The notes beneath the pieces are model-generated. The model saw only the letters and a list, made by a program, of their open reading frames with translations. It was not told the DNA's origin and did not search any database. A stretch of DNA of 64,000 nucleotides from Hypericum androsaemum. Its lineage: Eukaryota > Streptophyta > Magnoliopsida > Malpighiales > Hypericaceae. A program made the position numbers and the translations under genes. Where the stretch lies: positions 2,711,001 through 2,775,000 of the forward strand of contig OZ023192.1 in the NCBI GenBank assembly GCA_963995505.1. Reading direction: 5' to 3'. Numbering within the stretch: position 1 is the first letter of the stretch; each line of letters starts with the position of its first letter. This document shows positions 21,689 through 31,899 of this stretch, in pieces.

Positions 21689-22837
21689 ATGTCCAACCCG
21701 TACATCCCTTGGGACATCGTGATAGAGATACTCGTTAAGGCTACCCGTCGAGTCAATCATTAGGTTCAGCTGCGTCTGCAAGGCATGGTATTCTCTGATT
21801 TATAGCGCTTTTTTTATTTCCACCCAGGCCCACATTGCCACAAGCCTCCATAGAAAAAACAACCTCTTCTTACTTGGCTGCTATCTTGACGATTGTGATT
21901 ACTGCAACTTTTCCTTGAGATTCGACGATGAGTCGGTAGGCGAATACATAAATTTGGGCATCCCTCTTGAGGCTTCTCAGGTACGGGTCAGGGGCTCTTG
22001 TCATGGGTTGATATGTTTGTCTTGATATTATAGTTTCAGGTGTCACCATGAACGCCACGAGATTGAATAATTTGTTATATGGACCCCTGCATTAGGGGTA
22101 TCTCTAGCGCTTCCTCACCGCACTCATCTGATAATTCTTCTCAAGTTGTTGGTTTCGAATTCGATGGTCAAAGCAACTACTACAACATTCTTAGGATTCC
22201 GAATTCACTTTCAAGTGATCCTAATGCTACTCGATATGAGGTATTTGAGTTGAGTAAAAATGCTTGGAAGATTGTTACTCCTAACGTATTTCTTCCTCCT
22301 CCTTAGGACTGTTACTTAACACCTGTTTTTCTGAACGGATCGGCTCATTGGATCAGTGAACTAGCCAAACATACCATTGTTGCGTTTGATTTCGTAGACG
22401 AGCTATTTTTACAATGAATTTACCGGGTGCACTGAAGAACCCACGTAAGCTAGGGATTGCTGTGAAAGACAGTCGATACTTATCCGTAATACATTTTGAA
22501 TATCCCTATCACACTAATGACACAATATCTTCATATATGAATATCTGGGTGATGAAAGAGTATGGCATGGAGGAGTCATGGTGCAAGCTGTTCACCATTC
22601 ACGAATCAGGATTGGGGATTTTTTGGAAACCAATATGTTTTAGGACAAACGGTGAAAGAACATATGCTTGTTTCCTATGATTGCCCCACCAATACAGTAA
22701 CCCGTGTCGCGAACGATGAATACAGTGAGATTCATTTCGTTGTTGAATACACGGAAACTTTAGCTCTACTTCATGTTCCTGGAGGAGACATGAGGTATAA
22801 AGTAGAAGAAGCTGGCTCCATAAATTATGAATATTGA
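21689..22837 (+). pseudogene. F-box/FBA pseudogene, copy 3
   Basis: The full length of the family can be followed: start MSNPYIPWDIVIEILV, one extra base that shifts the F-box frame, then CVCKAWYSLIYSAFFISTQ. A stop follows CHGLICLS, another frameshift lies near 22070, then GFEFDGQSNYYNILRIPNS and YEVFELSKNAWKIVTP. A TAG lies near 22304, the LNGSAHWISELA segment follows, a frameshift comes near 22412, NIWVMKEYGMEESWCKLF follows, and a last frameshift near 22660 precedes the end EAGSINYEY. With five or more disablements it is clearly dead. Its promoter carries the Mutator-type MITE. Confidence 0.9.
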
Positions 22838-23302
22838 TGGCTGTGTAAAAATTATTTTGAAATTGGAACAACTCATTGTTCATGTTGACCGAATCAAGAT
22901 TTCGGATTTCGACAGCTTCCTGGTACATTCATTGTTCTAGAGCAGAATTTCCCATTTTGATTTTAGCTTGCTTGGGTAGGACAGTTCACCAATTATAGCA
23001 ATGTGGATTTATGAACTTGTCAGAAATATGGTTTAAAAAAAATTATCTCGTATGAAGATAGTCATTGGACTGACTAATCCAATTCTAGTATTCATTACCA
23101 ATGTCAATGTACGATATCGCCGCTATAGCATATGCCACGCCAAGCTTTGCCTAATATCATTAGTCATTTAGAGGACATGGGTTACTCTGCTGATTATCTT
23201 CTTTCAGATTATTGAATTTAGCCTCATCTACGGCAATTCAATTTTTTTTCCTCATCTGCACTTGTTTTGATAAATAAATGTTTACACCAATTATTACAAT
23301 TG
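22838..23302. other. F-box 3' flank shared with copies 1 and 4
   Basis: The block TAGCTTGCTTGGGTAGGACA to AGAAATATGGTT (about 22967-23035) recurs after copy 1 (about 5005-5075) and copy 4 (about 26028-26095). A second block around 23070-23160 recurs at about 26340-26440. No ORF. Confidence 0.6.
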
Positions 23303-23560
23303 TTAGAAAGTTATCTTCTGGAATAGCTCAGTCACGAACCCGTTCTTTAAACGATCACAATAGTCCAAGAACCTATCGGTAACATCATACCCTTGATCCC
23401 ATCTGTTACCTTGCCCTGGAAGCACCCAATTAGTAGCAATATAGCCTGATCTTAGCCTCACAAAATCCGCAATCCCGGTGAGCAACCCGAGAGCGACATC
23501 ATCGCCCCGTCCCATTGCCATATCCGAGCCAACTCGAGAATACCACATTGTTAGTTACAA
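23303..23560 (-). pseudogene. Plant basic secretory protein (BSP) remnant, copy 2
   Basis: The minus strand reads IWQWDG, a frameshift, then GLLTGIADFVRLRSGYIATN, WVLPGQGNRWDQGYDVT and RFLDYCDRLKNGFVTEL. This is a clear match to the central and C-terminal core of plant basic secretory proteins (PF04450), secreted zinc-protease-like proteins. Residues that should form the HExxH-like zinc motif just before WQW are degraded (LELARIWQW). The N-terminal half and signal peptide are missing. It sits downstream of F-box copy 3 in the same convergent arrangement as the copy after F-box 1. Confidence 0.8.
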
Positions 23561-23804
23561 GTGATATTGAAACCATTGACAAAGATAGAGATCCCTAAAA
23601 CAAGCTTTCCGGAACTCGAACCACCAAGAGAAGAATTTGAAACCTTAGCCTCGAACTCTTTCTAATGCTTCTTCTTCTCCAATAATTACCACAAACAACA
23701 CTCTAAAACAACAATAAACACAAAATCCAACTACAGCTTAGACTTCGATCTAGTTCTATCTCTCTCCAAGCTGTCTCCCGTTGAACACCACAATATGAGC
23801 ATTC

Positions 23805-24538
23805 GCATTATCCGAATCCGAACTATCTGAAATTGATATTATCCGAATCGATAATTTCACTATCCGAATCAGAATCTAAATAGTGAATTATCCGATATCC
23901 GAATCTTTTTCGACTACGAATTCGGATAATCCGAACTATCCGGTTTATGACAACAAAAACGAGAACGTAAGTACAATAAGAAAGCCACCTTTTTCTCATG
24001 ATGACTATTAGAGCAAAAGGAAAGTAAACAGATTGTTGAGGAGCTTGCCGGATAGTGAGTCCACTGCCACTTCACCATATCTGCCTCTTGAAGCTCACGA
24101 AGTTCGACCTCCAAGTCTTTCCCTGGTCATGGTCGTGTACGGTGTTCCCCAATAACTGACTCTTCTTTTACATGTCTCTCTAGTTTTGAATTGATTGATT
24201 TATAATAGATTATAAGCAATCTGGAAAAGAGAACGAGCACTAGAAAATTAGGGATAAGATTTAAGAAATGGGATCGATTTTTTTTAGGGGTAAGGGGATC
24301 GATTTTGGGTTTTAGTCGGTGTGGAAAAGTAAAGTAATTTATTAATTAGGTTGCTGGGCTATTGGGTTGCTTGCTACTTGGGCTGTAGGCTATTGGGTTC
24401 TAATGTATTTTTTAATTGGATAGTTTGGATAATTCGAATTTACATTTTTATTATCTGAGAATTTAAAATTTTGGATAATCTGAATCTAAATTTAAAAAAA
24501 ATTTGGATTCGGAATCGAACATCAGATTATATGCTCAC
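23805..24538. mobile_element. hAT-like non-autonomous element (putative)
   Basis: Both ends are filled with ATCCGAAT words in opposite orientation. The right end read in reverse starts TAGGAGTGAGCATATAATC, and the left side has ATGAGCATTCGCATTATCC. A GGGTGAGCA-type start with subterminal repeats is common in plant hAT relatives. The left edge and the 8-bp target duplication could not be fixed. It lies just upstream of F-box copy 4. Confidence 0.4.
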
Positions 24539-24635
24539 TCCTATACACAATTAGTGTGGCCCATTATATAGCTACTCTTAGTCCGTTCCTTTTGGCCCAC
24601 GCTTCGCTGTATAAGTACGTCAACTTAATGAAATG

Positions 24636-24672
24636 AAAAACCCTAATTTCTTATTAAAACAAAAACCCTAAG
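24636..24672 (+). promoter_or_regulatory. Telo-box pair upstream of F-box copy 4
   Basis: AAAAACCCTAAT (24636-24647) and AAAAACCCTAAG (24661-24672), the best-preserved example of the pair. Confidence 0.5.
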
Positions 24673-24711
24673 CCACTGCTGCCCTAATTCCAGACTTCCT
24701 CCATCGACGAC

Positions 24712-25897
24712 ATGTCCAGTCCCAACATCCCTCGAGACATCCTGGCCGAGATCTTGATAAGGCTACCGATCGATTCAATCATCAGGTTCAGGTGCGTCTC
24801 CAAGGCATGGTATTCTCTGATTTATAGCGCTTCTTTTATTTCCACCCAGACCCACTTCGCCACTGGTCTCGCTGGAAAAACCAACTTGCTCTTACTTGGC
24901 GGCTTTTATCCTTACGATTGGGAAAACTGCAGCTTCTCCTTGAGATCCGACGTTGAGTCGGTAGGTGAATACAGAAATTTGGGCATCCCTCTGAAGGGTT
25001 TCAATGTCCGGGTCAATAACTCTTGTCATGGATTGATATGTTTGTCGCAATCTACTGCGTACAGGCTTAACGTAAATACTGTCTATTGGATTGAAAAATC
25101 AGTTATATGGAACCCTACATTAGGGATATCTCTAGCTCTTCCTGAACGCAAGACATCTCATTATTCTTCTGATGTTGTTGGTTTCGGATTTGATGGTCAA
25201 AGAAACGACTACAAGGTTATTAGAATCCCGAATTCATGTTCAAGTGATCGTAGCGGTAGACAGTATGACGTATTTGAGTTGAGTAAAAATGCTTGGAAGA
25301 TAGTTACTCCTAGCATATTTCCTCATTGTATGCATGACTTCAGAAAGTATCAAAAAAGAAAGTGTCACATAACTGTGGTGTTCGTAAATGGATCGGCTCA
25401 CTGGATCAGTGGACTGAACAAATGTACCATTGTTGCCTTTGATTTCATAGATGAGGTGTTTCTAGAATTGAATTTGCCGGGTGCGCTGAAGGATCCATAT
25501 AGGCTATGGATTGCGGTGAAAGAGATGCGATACTTATCTGTAATACATTATGAGGATGATGACGCACTATCCGCATATTACAACGTCTGGGTGATGAAAG
25601 AGTACGGCGTGGAGGGACTCATGGTGCAAGTTGTCCACCATCCACGAATATGGAACGGGGCTTCCCCGAGAGCTTATCGGTTTCAGAAAAAACGGTGAAT
25701 TGCTTGTAAGAATGCATGATGATATGTTTGTTTCCTATAATTGTAGCACCAATACACTAACGCGTGTTGCGAAGAACAAATACAGCTACATTCAATTTGT
25801 GGTTGAGCATAAGGAAATTTTAGGTCTACTTCAAGTTCCTGGAGGAGACATGAGACATAAAGTACATGAAGCGGGCTCTAAAAATTATGAGCATTGA
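24712..25897 (+). pseudogene. F-box/FBA gene copy 4 with one frameshift
   Basis: The F-box (IPRDILAEILIRLPIDSIIR) and nearly all of the FBA domain are open for 328 codons (24712-25698). One extra base near 25612 (GAGGGACTCATGG where the other copies have GAGGAATCATGG) then shifts the frame. The true 3' end stays open in the other frame to 25897 (ELLVRMHDDMFVSYNC ... EAGSKNYEH). This is the only visible lesion, so it is either a recent pseudogene, an allele, a sequencing error, or a truncated but still SKP1-binding protein. Promoter and leader are the least changed of the cluster. Confidence 0.8.
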
Positions 25898-27942
25898 TGG
25901 GTTTGTAGAATTTACTCTGCAATCGGAATGACTCATTGTTCATGTTGGCCGAGTGAATCAGGATTTTTTATTTGGACAGCTTCTTGGTACATTCGTCGTT
26001 CTGGAGTAGTATTTCCATTTTGATTTTAGCTGGCTTGCGTAGGACAGTTTACCAATTATAGCAATGTGGATTTATGAACTTGTCAGAAATATGGTTGAAT
26101 CTTCTTGGTGTATCTCTCGATGGTGTACCTACGTGAACAATGATGAGTCACTTTTTTAGTTTTGATATGTTTTCTTGTTAGTGTATGCCTGAAGTTGTAT
26201 GTTTAATCGGCTCTGTCCAGTGCTCGTAGAAAAAATCTCACCCTAGTGGGTTACCTCTGCAATTCCTTTTCTGGGTATTCTTTGAACAGTCCATTTCTAG
26301 GAAAAAAAATTTTATGAAAAAAATTATATGAATCCGAACACCCACTAAACTTATTATTCCAATTCTAGTTTTCATTATCAATGTCACAATACGATGTTGT
26401 AGCTATAGTATATGTCCCACCAAGTTCTGCCTAATTTCAATTTAGTTTCTTCATTTGCATTTTTTTATACGATAATTTTCTACGCCAAATATTATAATTG
26501 TGTTATTAATTGTCAAGAATTGAATATTTGATTTATATAAATTCCATTTTTTTCTTTATTAAAAAATGATTTGAGTTTCCTCACAACTCAACATAAACAC
26601 TGACTAGAAAATACGTTTTTGGATAAATATTCATCCAAAAATATATTAAGTCATAAAAACAAATAGTTACACTTGTCATTAATTATATCTTTTGTAAATG
26701 TTTTTCGACGTTAATCTCCTACAAATATTATTGTTTTAAATACATGCTTATAAATGGGAGGAGAAGCGGGAAGCAGAGAGGGAATCGGCTCCCCTAGGGG
26801 AAGGTTATTTTTGGAATTTTGCTTGCGAAGCGGCAAATTAAAACGGCAGCGTTTTGCAACTGGGCTGAGCAGTGTGATGGAAGTGGTTAATGGGCTTTTC
26901 TTATTAAAAACAAGCCAGCTGGTCCGGTTGAAGTGGGAGTGAATTCCGAACTGTTACTCTGGAACTGTGTTTTATTCAACACCGTAAATCCTCTATTAGC
27001 TACATTCCTCCTCAATAGTTGAAAGCGAAATATTTAGTTAATTTAATGGCTAAACTGTCCCTTATAGTTTAATTAAATGACCACTAGTGTCTATTTAGCC
27101 GATTGTTAGACCCACTGTGGGAAAAATGGTGATCACACGAAGTTTTTCAACTAAACAAGATCGCGAGCCAGGGTGCAATTGGGAGGGGTAGTTTTGGTTT
27201 TTCGCAAAGTTAGCAACGACAACGAAATCAGACTTTATTTCTATGGTCGTTGATAATAATTTTACAAGGATATAATTAGGAGAACAATTAAATTATGTGA
27301 AAATAACTTATATATTTAAATAAGTTATTGATGTACTGTATTCGTACAGCAATATTTTTCTATTGGATAATAAAATTTTATGTAAAAAACAAAATTCTGT
27401 GCTCGTCTATCTTTTCATTCTAAAGGGAATCGTAGAAAATATTTCAAAAATTAGCAAATTTGACGTATTGTCATAACTTAAATCAACTGAAAAATAAGTT
27501 GCTTCAAATAGCTGTGTTAAAATTATTGTTTTATCAATATTTGATGGATAACAAATTCTATCTCGTTTTTTAGGAATTGGTGAGTCAATTTTCACCGCTT
27601 ACGTAAATGACAAAATTTTATTAAAAAAGGAAACAAAGTCTAATATTATTTATAGCATTAGATTTAGATCAACCTGCCTTATTTTTTTTCAAAAGAAAAA
27701 ATCACAACTATGTTAAAATCATGATCTTTTGTAGCTCGAACCTGAATCAAATAACATACGGCATAAAAAAATTCCACGGGAAGGAAGGGTCCCTCAAAAG
27801 GCATATACGTCAGAATATATTCTTATTCTCCCACCAAGCTCTGTCTAACCTTTCCATTGACTTCACCCATCGAACATAAGTACATACAAATGCAAGAAAC
27901 CTAACAAGCTCCCTTGTAATAATTATAACATCAAAACAAAAA
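25898..27942. other. Intergenic; F-box 3' flank then unrecognised sequence
   Basis: 25898 to about 26440 is the duplicated F-box 3' flank. From there to 27942 the sequence is AT-rich with no gene I can support; a 62-codon open frame at 26754-26942 resembles nothing known to me. Confidence 0.4.
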
Positions 27943-29080
27943 ATGTCGAGCCAAATTGATACAGAAATCTTGACAGACATCCTCAAGAGATTGCCGGTGC
28001 AACTTCTGGTCCAGCTCAGGTGCGTATCCAAATCCTGGCACACCCTAATAAGTAGCCCAAGTTTCATTTCTGCACAATCCAAGTTCGTTGTGGAGGACAA
28101 AAGGGTCATTTCCAAGCTTCTCCTTAGGCATTATTCTTGGGCTAACAAGCACGAGAAGTACACAATATTCCATGGTGATGAAGTTGGTGCTGATGCTAGT
28201 GGTTGTCAAGAATTCTCCTTTGATTGCAAGAGCTACTCTCAGTTCTTTGAGATTGTAGGGTCTTGTAATGGAATCTTATGCCTTTCGGATACTTACCGGA
28301 TCAACTCGCATGCTGTTATCTTGTGGAACCCGACTGTTAGGAAGTATGTGACCCTGCCAAGGCCAAGTATTACCCTTGACATGATCTACATGTTTGTTCT
28401 CGGATTCGGGTTCGATTCGAGGAGGACCAACCACTATAAAGTGGTTAGAGTGGTGTATCCCATGAAGGGAGTGATCACTCCTAAAGTTGAAGTGTATGAG
28501 CTGGGTACAGCTTCCTGGAGGAGCATTAGTGTTGGTGGTGTGGTGCAGCTCCGAACTATATAATATCCGAGCTCTCGCTTCAGGTTTTCCTCAATGGGGC
28601 TGTCCATTGGATCGGATACAATCCAATCAACGCGGATGATGGTGACTTCCGCGACCTGGGCCTGGTGCTCTTCGACATGGGGACCGAGGAGTTCCGCGAG
28701 ATGAAGTTGCCTGATTGTTTAACCAAGCTATCTGCATTGGATCTCTCTGTTGGTGCGTTTGATTCCGGGCGATTGCTTTCTCTGGTGCAGTACAACCGGC
28801 AAGCTCGTAACCCGTGGATACAGTACGGCAGCTGCTGCGTTTGGATGATGAAGAAGTACGGCGTGATCGAGTGTGGGCGAAGCAGTTCAGAATTGAGTTG
28901 GAAGGTGGAGTTGCAAAGGGACTTGGCATCAGGGAGGATGGAGAAATGCTGGTTGTGTCCAGCAATGGAGAGCTGGTTTCCTATGACTTGGAGAGTCGGG
29001 AAGTGAAACATCTTGGCATAAATGGAATTCCAAACTCCTTCTATTTGGATGTCCACTACGAGACTCTTGCTTTACTATAA
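27943..29080 (+). pseudogene. F-box/FBA pseudogene, copy 5 (CPR1/CPR30-like)
   Basis: A more distant member of the cluster. The F-box (IDTEILTDILKRLPVQLLVQ, then LRCVSKSWHTLISS) and first half of the FBA domain are open for 206 codons, to VEVYELGTASWRSISV. A frameshift near 28545 moves the frame to VFLNGAVHWIGYNPINADDG. A second, single-base loss near 28872 (compare the 15.9-kb fragment, which keeps the base) moves it again to AKQFRIELEGGVAKGLGI and the end YLDVHYETLALL. With both shifts it makes at most a truncated product. Confidence 0.85.
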
Positions 29081-30367
29081 GGAAGGCTCGTCTTCTTCGC
29101 AGATATATTCAGATATGGAACCTAACAACCCGAATGCGAGGGCAATCCTCGAGTTTTGTTCTCAAGGTTTGACTCAAGTAGCAAAGGGCGAAAAATATAT
29201 TTGAGATTACACTAGATGATTTTGGAACTTGTATCCATGTTAAGATGCACTAAAATGTAGAACTTGCTCTTGTAATTATAGCTGACAAGGGTCAGATTAC
29301 GTGACTTCTAAATAAGACCTGATAAGTTGTTGATTTATATTCCATGAGGCACGCACAGAGGGCATGATGAAGGAATTAGGGGTTGTAATCCAAAAACGTG
29401 TTCAAACTCTCGAAAAGTCTATTGATTAATATGCATTTGGCATTCTCCATTATGTAACTATCAGTGTCTTCTGATCTTTTCTTCACAAGTTTATATTCGT
29501 TTTTTGCATTTCATTTCACGAAATTCAATGTCAGTTGTCGAACGCTAATACTTCACGCGAGTTACAGACCACGATGAAAAGCCCACAGACCTCCAAGGCC
29601 TTAGCAAAAACAGCTATCAGACCTCCGCGGCCACAAGGCCACTACTCTTACGGGGCTAGTCTTGTTATTATCTCAACACACTTTTTCAAATTAAATTCGT
29701 CGGACCGAAGTTTGTACAACATTTGATTTCACTAAAGTACGATGTAACGAACTTTGTGTGAGGCAACAATAGACATAATCCCTCCTCTATCAAAGTGTCA
29801 TATTTTAACTTCATGCATGGACTAGACACCATTAAATATGATCCGATAATTATTACGAGTATATATTGTAACATAGACAAAAAATGTAGCGAGCTTCGTG
29901 TGAGGCAACAATAGACATAATCTTCCTTCTATCAAAGTGTCATTTTTGAACCTCATGCATGGACTAGACACCCTATAGAGGATATTCTCAATTCTTTGTT
30001 ACTAGTAGATATTGTAACAGACAAAAAAAAACCTCCCAAAATTTTGAAGGCCCAAATAGCAAGTGCCTAAACTTGTCAACGTGAAATAGTTGAACCGTTT
30101 CAAGTCCGAACAATATACAAAAAGGCTAACGAGGCTGAAGGCTGAAGTCTGAAAAGCCTGTACCAGCAAAAGGCGAAAATAAAACACCCTATAGAGGATC
30201 AGACATCTACTAGTCATCAAAATGGTTAAAAGGTAAAAGTCAACTTCTGTCTCCTCTGCCCCAAAAACGCCATACCTATTACTTGCCAAAACCAGTACGT
30301 ATTTTACCCTAATTACCATACGTTCAGCCTAATACAAGTCCTATATTATAGGGTGGTTAATTCAGAT
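29081..30367. other. 3' flank of F-box copy 5; no gene
   Basis: The first 0.4 kb matches the flank after the fragment at 15.9 kb. The rest is AT-rich and holds the tandem duplication listed separately. Confidence 0.5.
29741..30020. repeat. Direct tandem duplication, period about 142 bp
   Basis: Both copies contain TGTGAGGCAACAATAGACAT, TATCAAAGTGTCAT, CTCATGCATGGACTAGACACC (one base different in copy 1) and ATATTGTAACA. Copy 1 runs about 29741-29882 and copy 2 about 29884-30020. Confidence 0.8.
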
Positions 30368-31728
30368 TCACCGCGTGGGAATGTCGGCCAGTGAGACGAC
30401 GTCGTTGACTATCCCTCCCGGTGACCAATAATCGGCGCCGTTGCTGCTCGCCACGTGTACGGTGCATTCCACCGGGACCAAGCACAATCCCCTGCTTCTA
30501 AGGTTCCTTCTCGGTTCCTTTCCTTCCCCACTTTCTTCAACTTTCTATGCATAGATATATATTTTCCATAGAAAAATGTGACTATAACAATTGAGACAGT
30601 GTGATCATCTAACTTAACCAAGAGTTCCTTCGAGTTTATGGGATGCAGAAGTGTTAAATAGGAGCTTTGCCGACAATCAAAAGTCATATTTGGTATCCGG
30701 GTGTGATTTGATCATTAATACGACTTACAGGTTGGGGTTGCAGGTAGGGAGAGCACAAGAACTGAACTTGATCGTGGAGGAACCTGATGTATCCCATCGC
30801 TTCATGCAAAACCGACGCCGTATCAGTCTGGTCAACAGTTTTCAACAATTCCCCATATCAATTACATCATTAATCACTCCATTAACTAAATTAAACAGGC
30901 AAACTGCTCAGCGAATGAATCCAATTAGTAAACTTCAAAGAGAGAACAAACCCAGTTAATAGTGCATGTAAAATAATTAATTAAAGTGTCACTTGATAAA
31001 ATAATGAGAAATTTCCAACAAACAACTTAAATGTATTCACAGTTAATGCCTTACCTTTCCAAATGGCGATACTAATTGTTGCAATGCAGTGATTCTGTCC
31101 CCCAGCTTCTCCCTCCTCCCCTGCATATTTTTTAGAAAGAACACAAATTTCAATTTGCATGCAATTAAATTTAATTAATCACACTCTAATTCGATTTAAA
31201 AAAAAAGGAAACGAAGAAGGATTCTCTCACCCTAATTAATCACACTCTAATTTCCAACAAATTTCAATTTGCATGCAATTAAATTTACTTCTCTCACCCT
31301 GGTCTTGCCACCCGAAGAAGGATTCTCCAATCTGGCCTTCCTCTTGTTACCACTACTTCCCCTCTGCTCATACAAATTATTTGGTCAAAACTACAGCATT
31401 TCAACAAATTACATCGAAACAAATAATTAAATAACTGAATAATCCAACAACATCAATTCAATTAATTTACATTTGTTTCAGAAGCAGGAAGAGAAGCACT
31501 AGTACTGTCTTTGCATGTAGTGATCCCGGATTTATCCGGACCAAACAGTCCGATTTCACCACCAACATAGTCACCTTCGACGTCTCCGAGGTAACCAAGA
31601 TGATGAAGGCTATTTCCGACGGGATTCTGGTCGTCTAGCTCGTTACAGAATAGCAACTGGGAGAAAGTACTCGGGGTGCTAGAAAGGTGGTGGTGGTGGT
31701 GGGAGTGAAAGCTCTCACTATCGGCCAT
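30368..31728 (-). CDS. Atypical bHLH transcription factor, five exons
   Basis: Nuclear DNA-binding or dimerising regulator. Exons on the minus strand: 31728-31471, 31363-31298, 31120-31055, 30827-30729 and 30544-30368, all phase 0, with GT donors and AG acceptors, giving 221 residues. The N-terminus is His-rich ([20 protein letters not shown]). The bHLH domain spans exons 2-4: [20 protein letters not shown], then [20 protein letters not shown] and DQVQ. The C-terminus has [18 protein letters not shown] and SNGADYWSP, typical of the plant group with Arabidopsis bHLH110, bHLH112, bHLH113 and bHLH123. The basic region lacks the His-Glu-Arg set needed for standard E-box binding, as is normal in this group. 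The short length suggests a bHLH113-like member. Single copy here and apparently intact. Confidence 0.88.
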
Positions 31729-31880
31729 TTTCTTTTATTTTTTATGAGGGGGAAAGCTGGTCGTGGAATTATTACAAGGAGATGAGACAAATGGAGAGAG
31801 AGACTTCTCTTCCTCTGGTTTATTGCTAGGATTGTGGTTCTAGATATTTCCAAGGTTTTGCCATCTAGATCACGGTCTCA

Positions 31881-31888
31881 TTTATAGG
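31881..31888 (-). promoter_or_regulatory. TATA box of the bHLH gene
   Basis: The minus strand reads CCCCTATAAATGAGACC, about 155 bases before the start codon, leaving a leader of roughly 120 bases. Confidence 0.6.
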
Positions 31889-31899
31889 GGAAAACCCCA

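Noticed and set aside
26754..26942. 62-codon ORF
   Set aside because: No similarity recognised and no regulatory context; length is within chance expectation.
3745..29080. Self-incompatibility S-locus (F-box SLF cluster)
   Set aside because: The proteins are of the F-box/FBA type that includes SLF, but there is no T2 S-RNase gene in the window, and the same F-box type is abundant outside S loci in eudicots.
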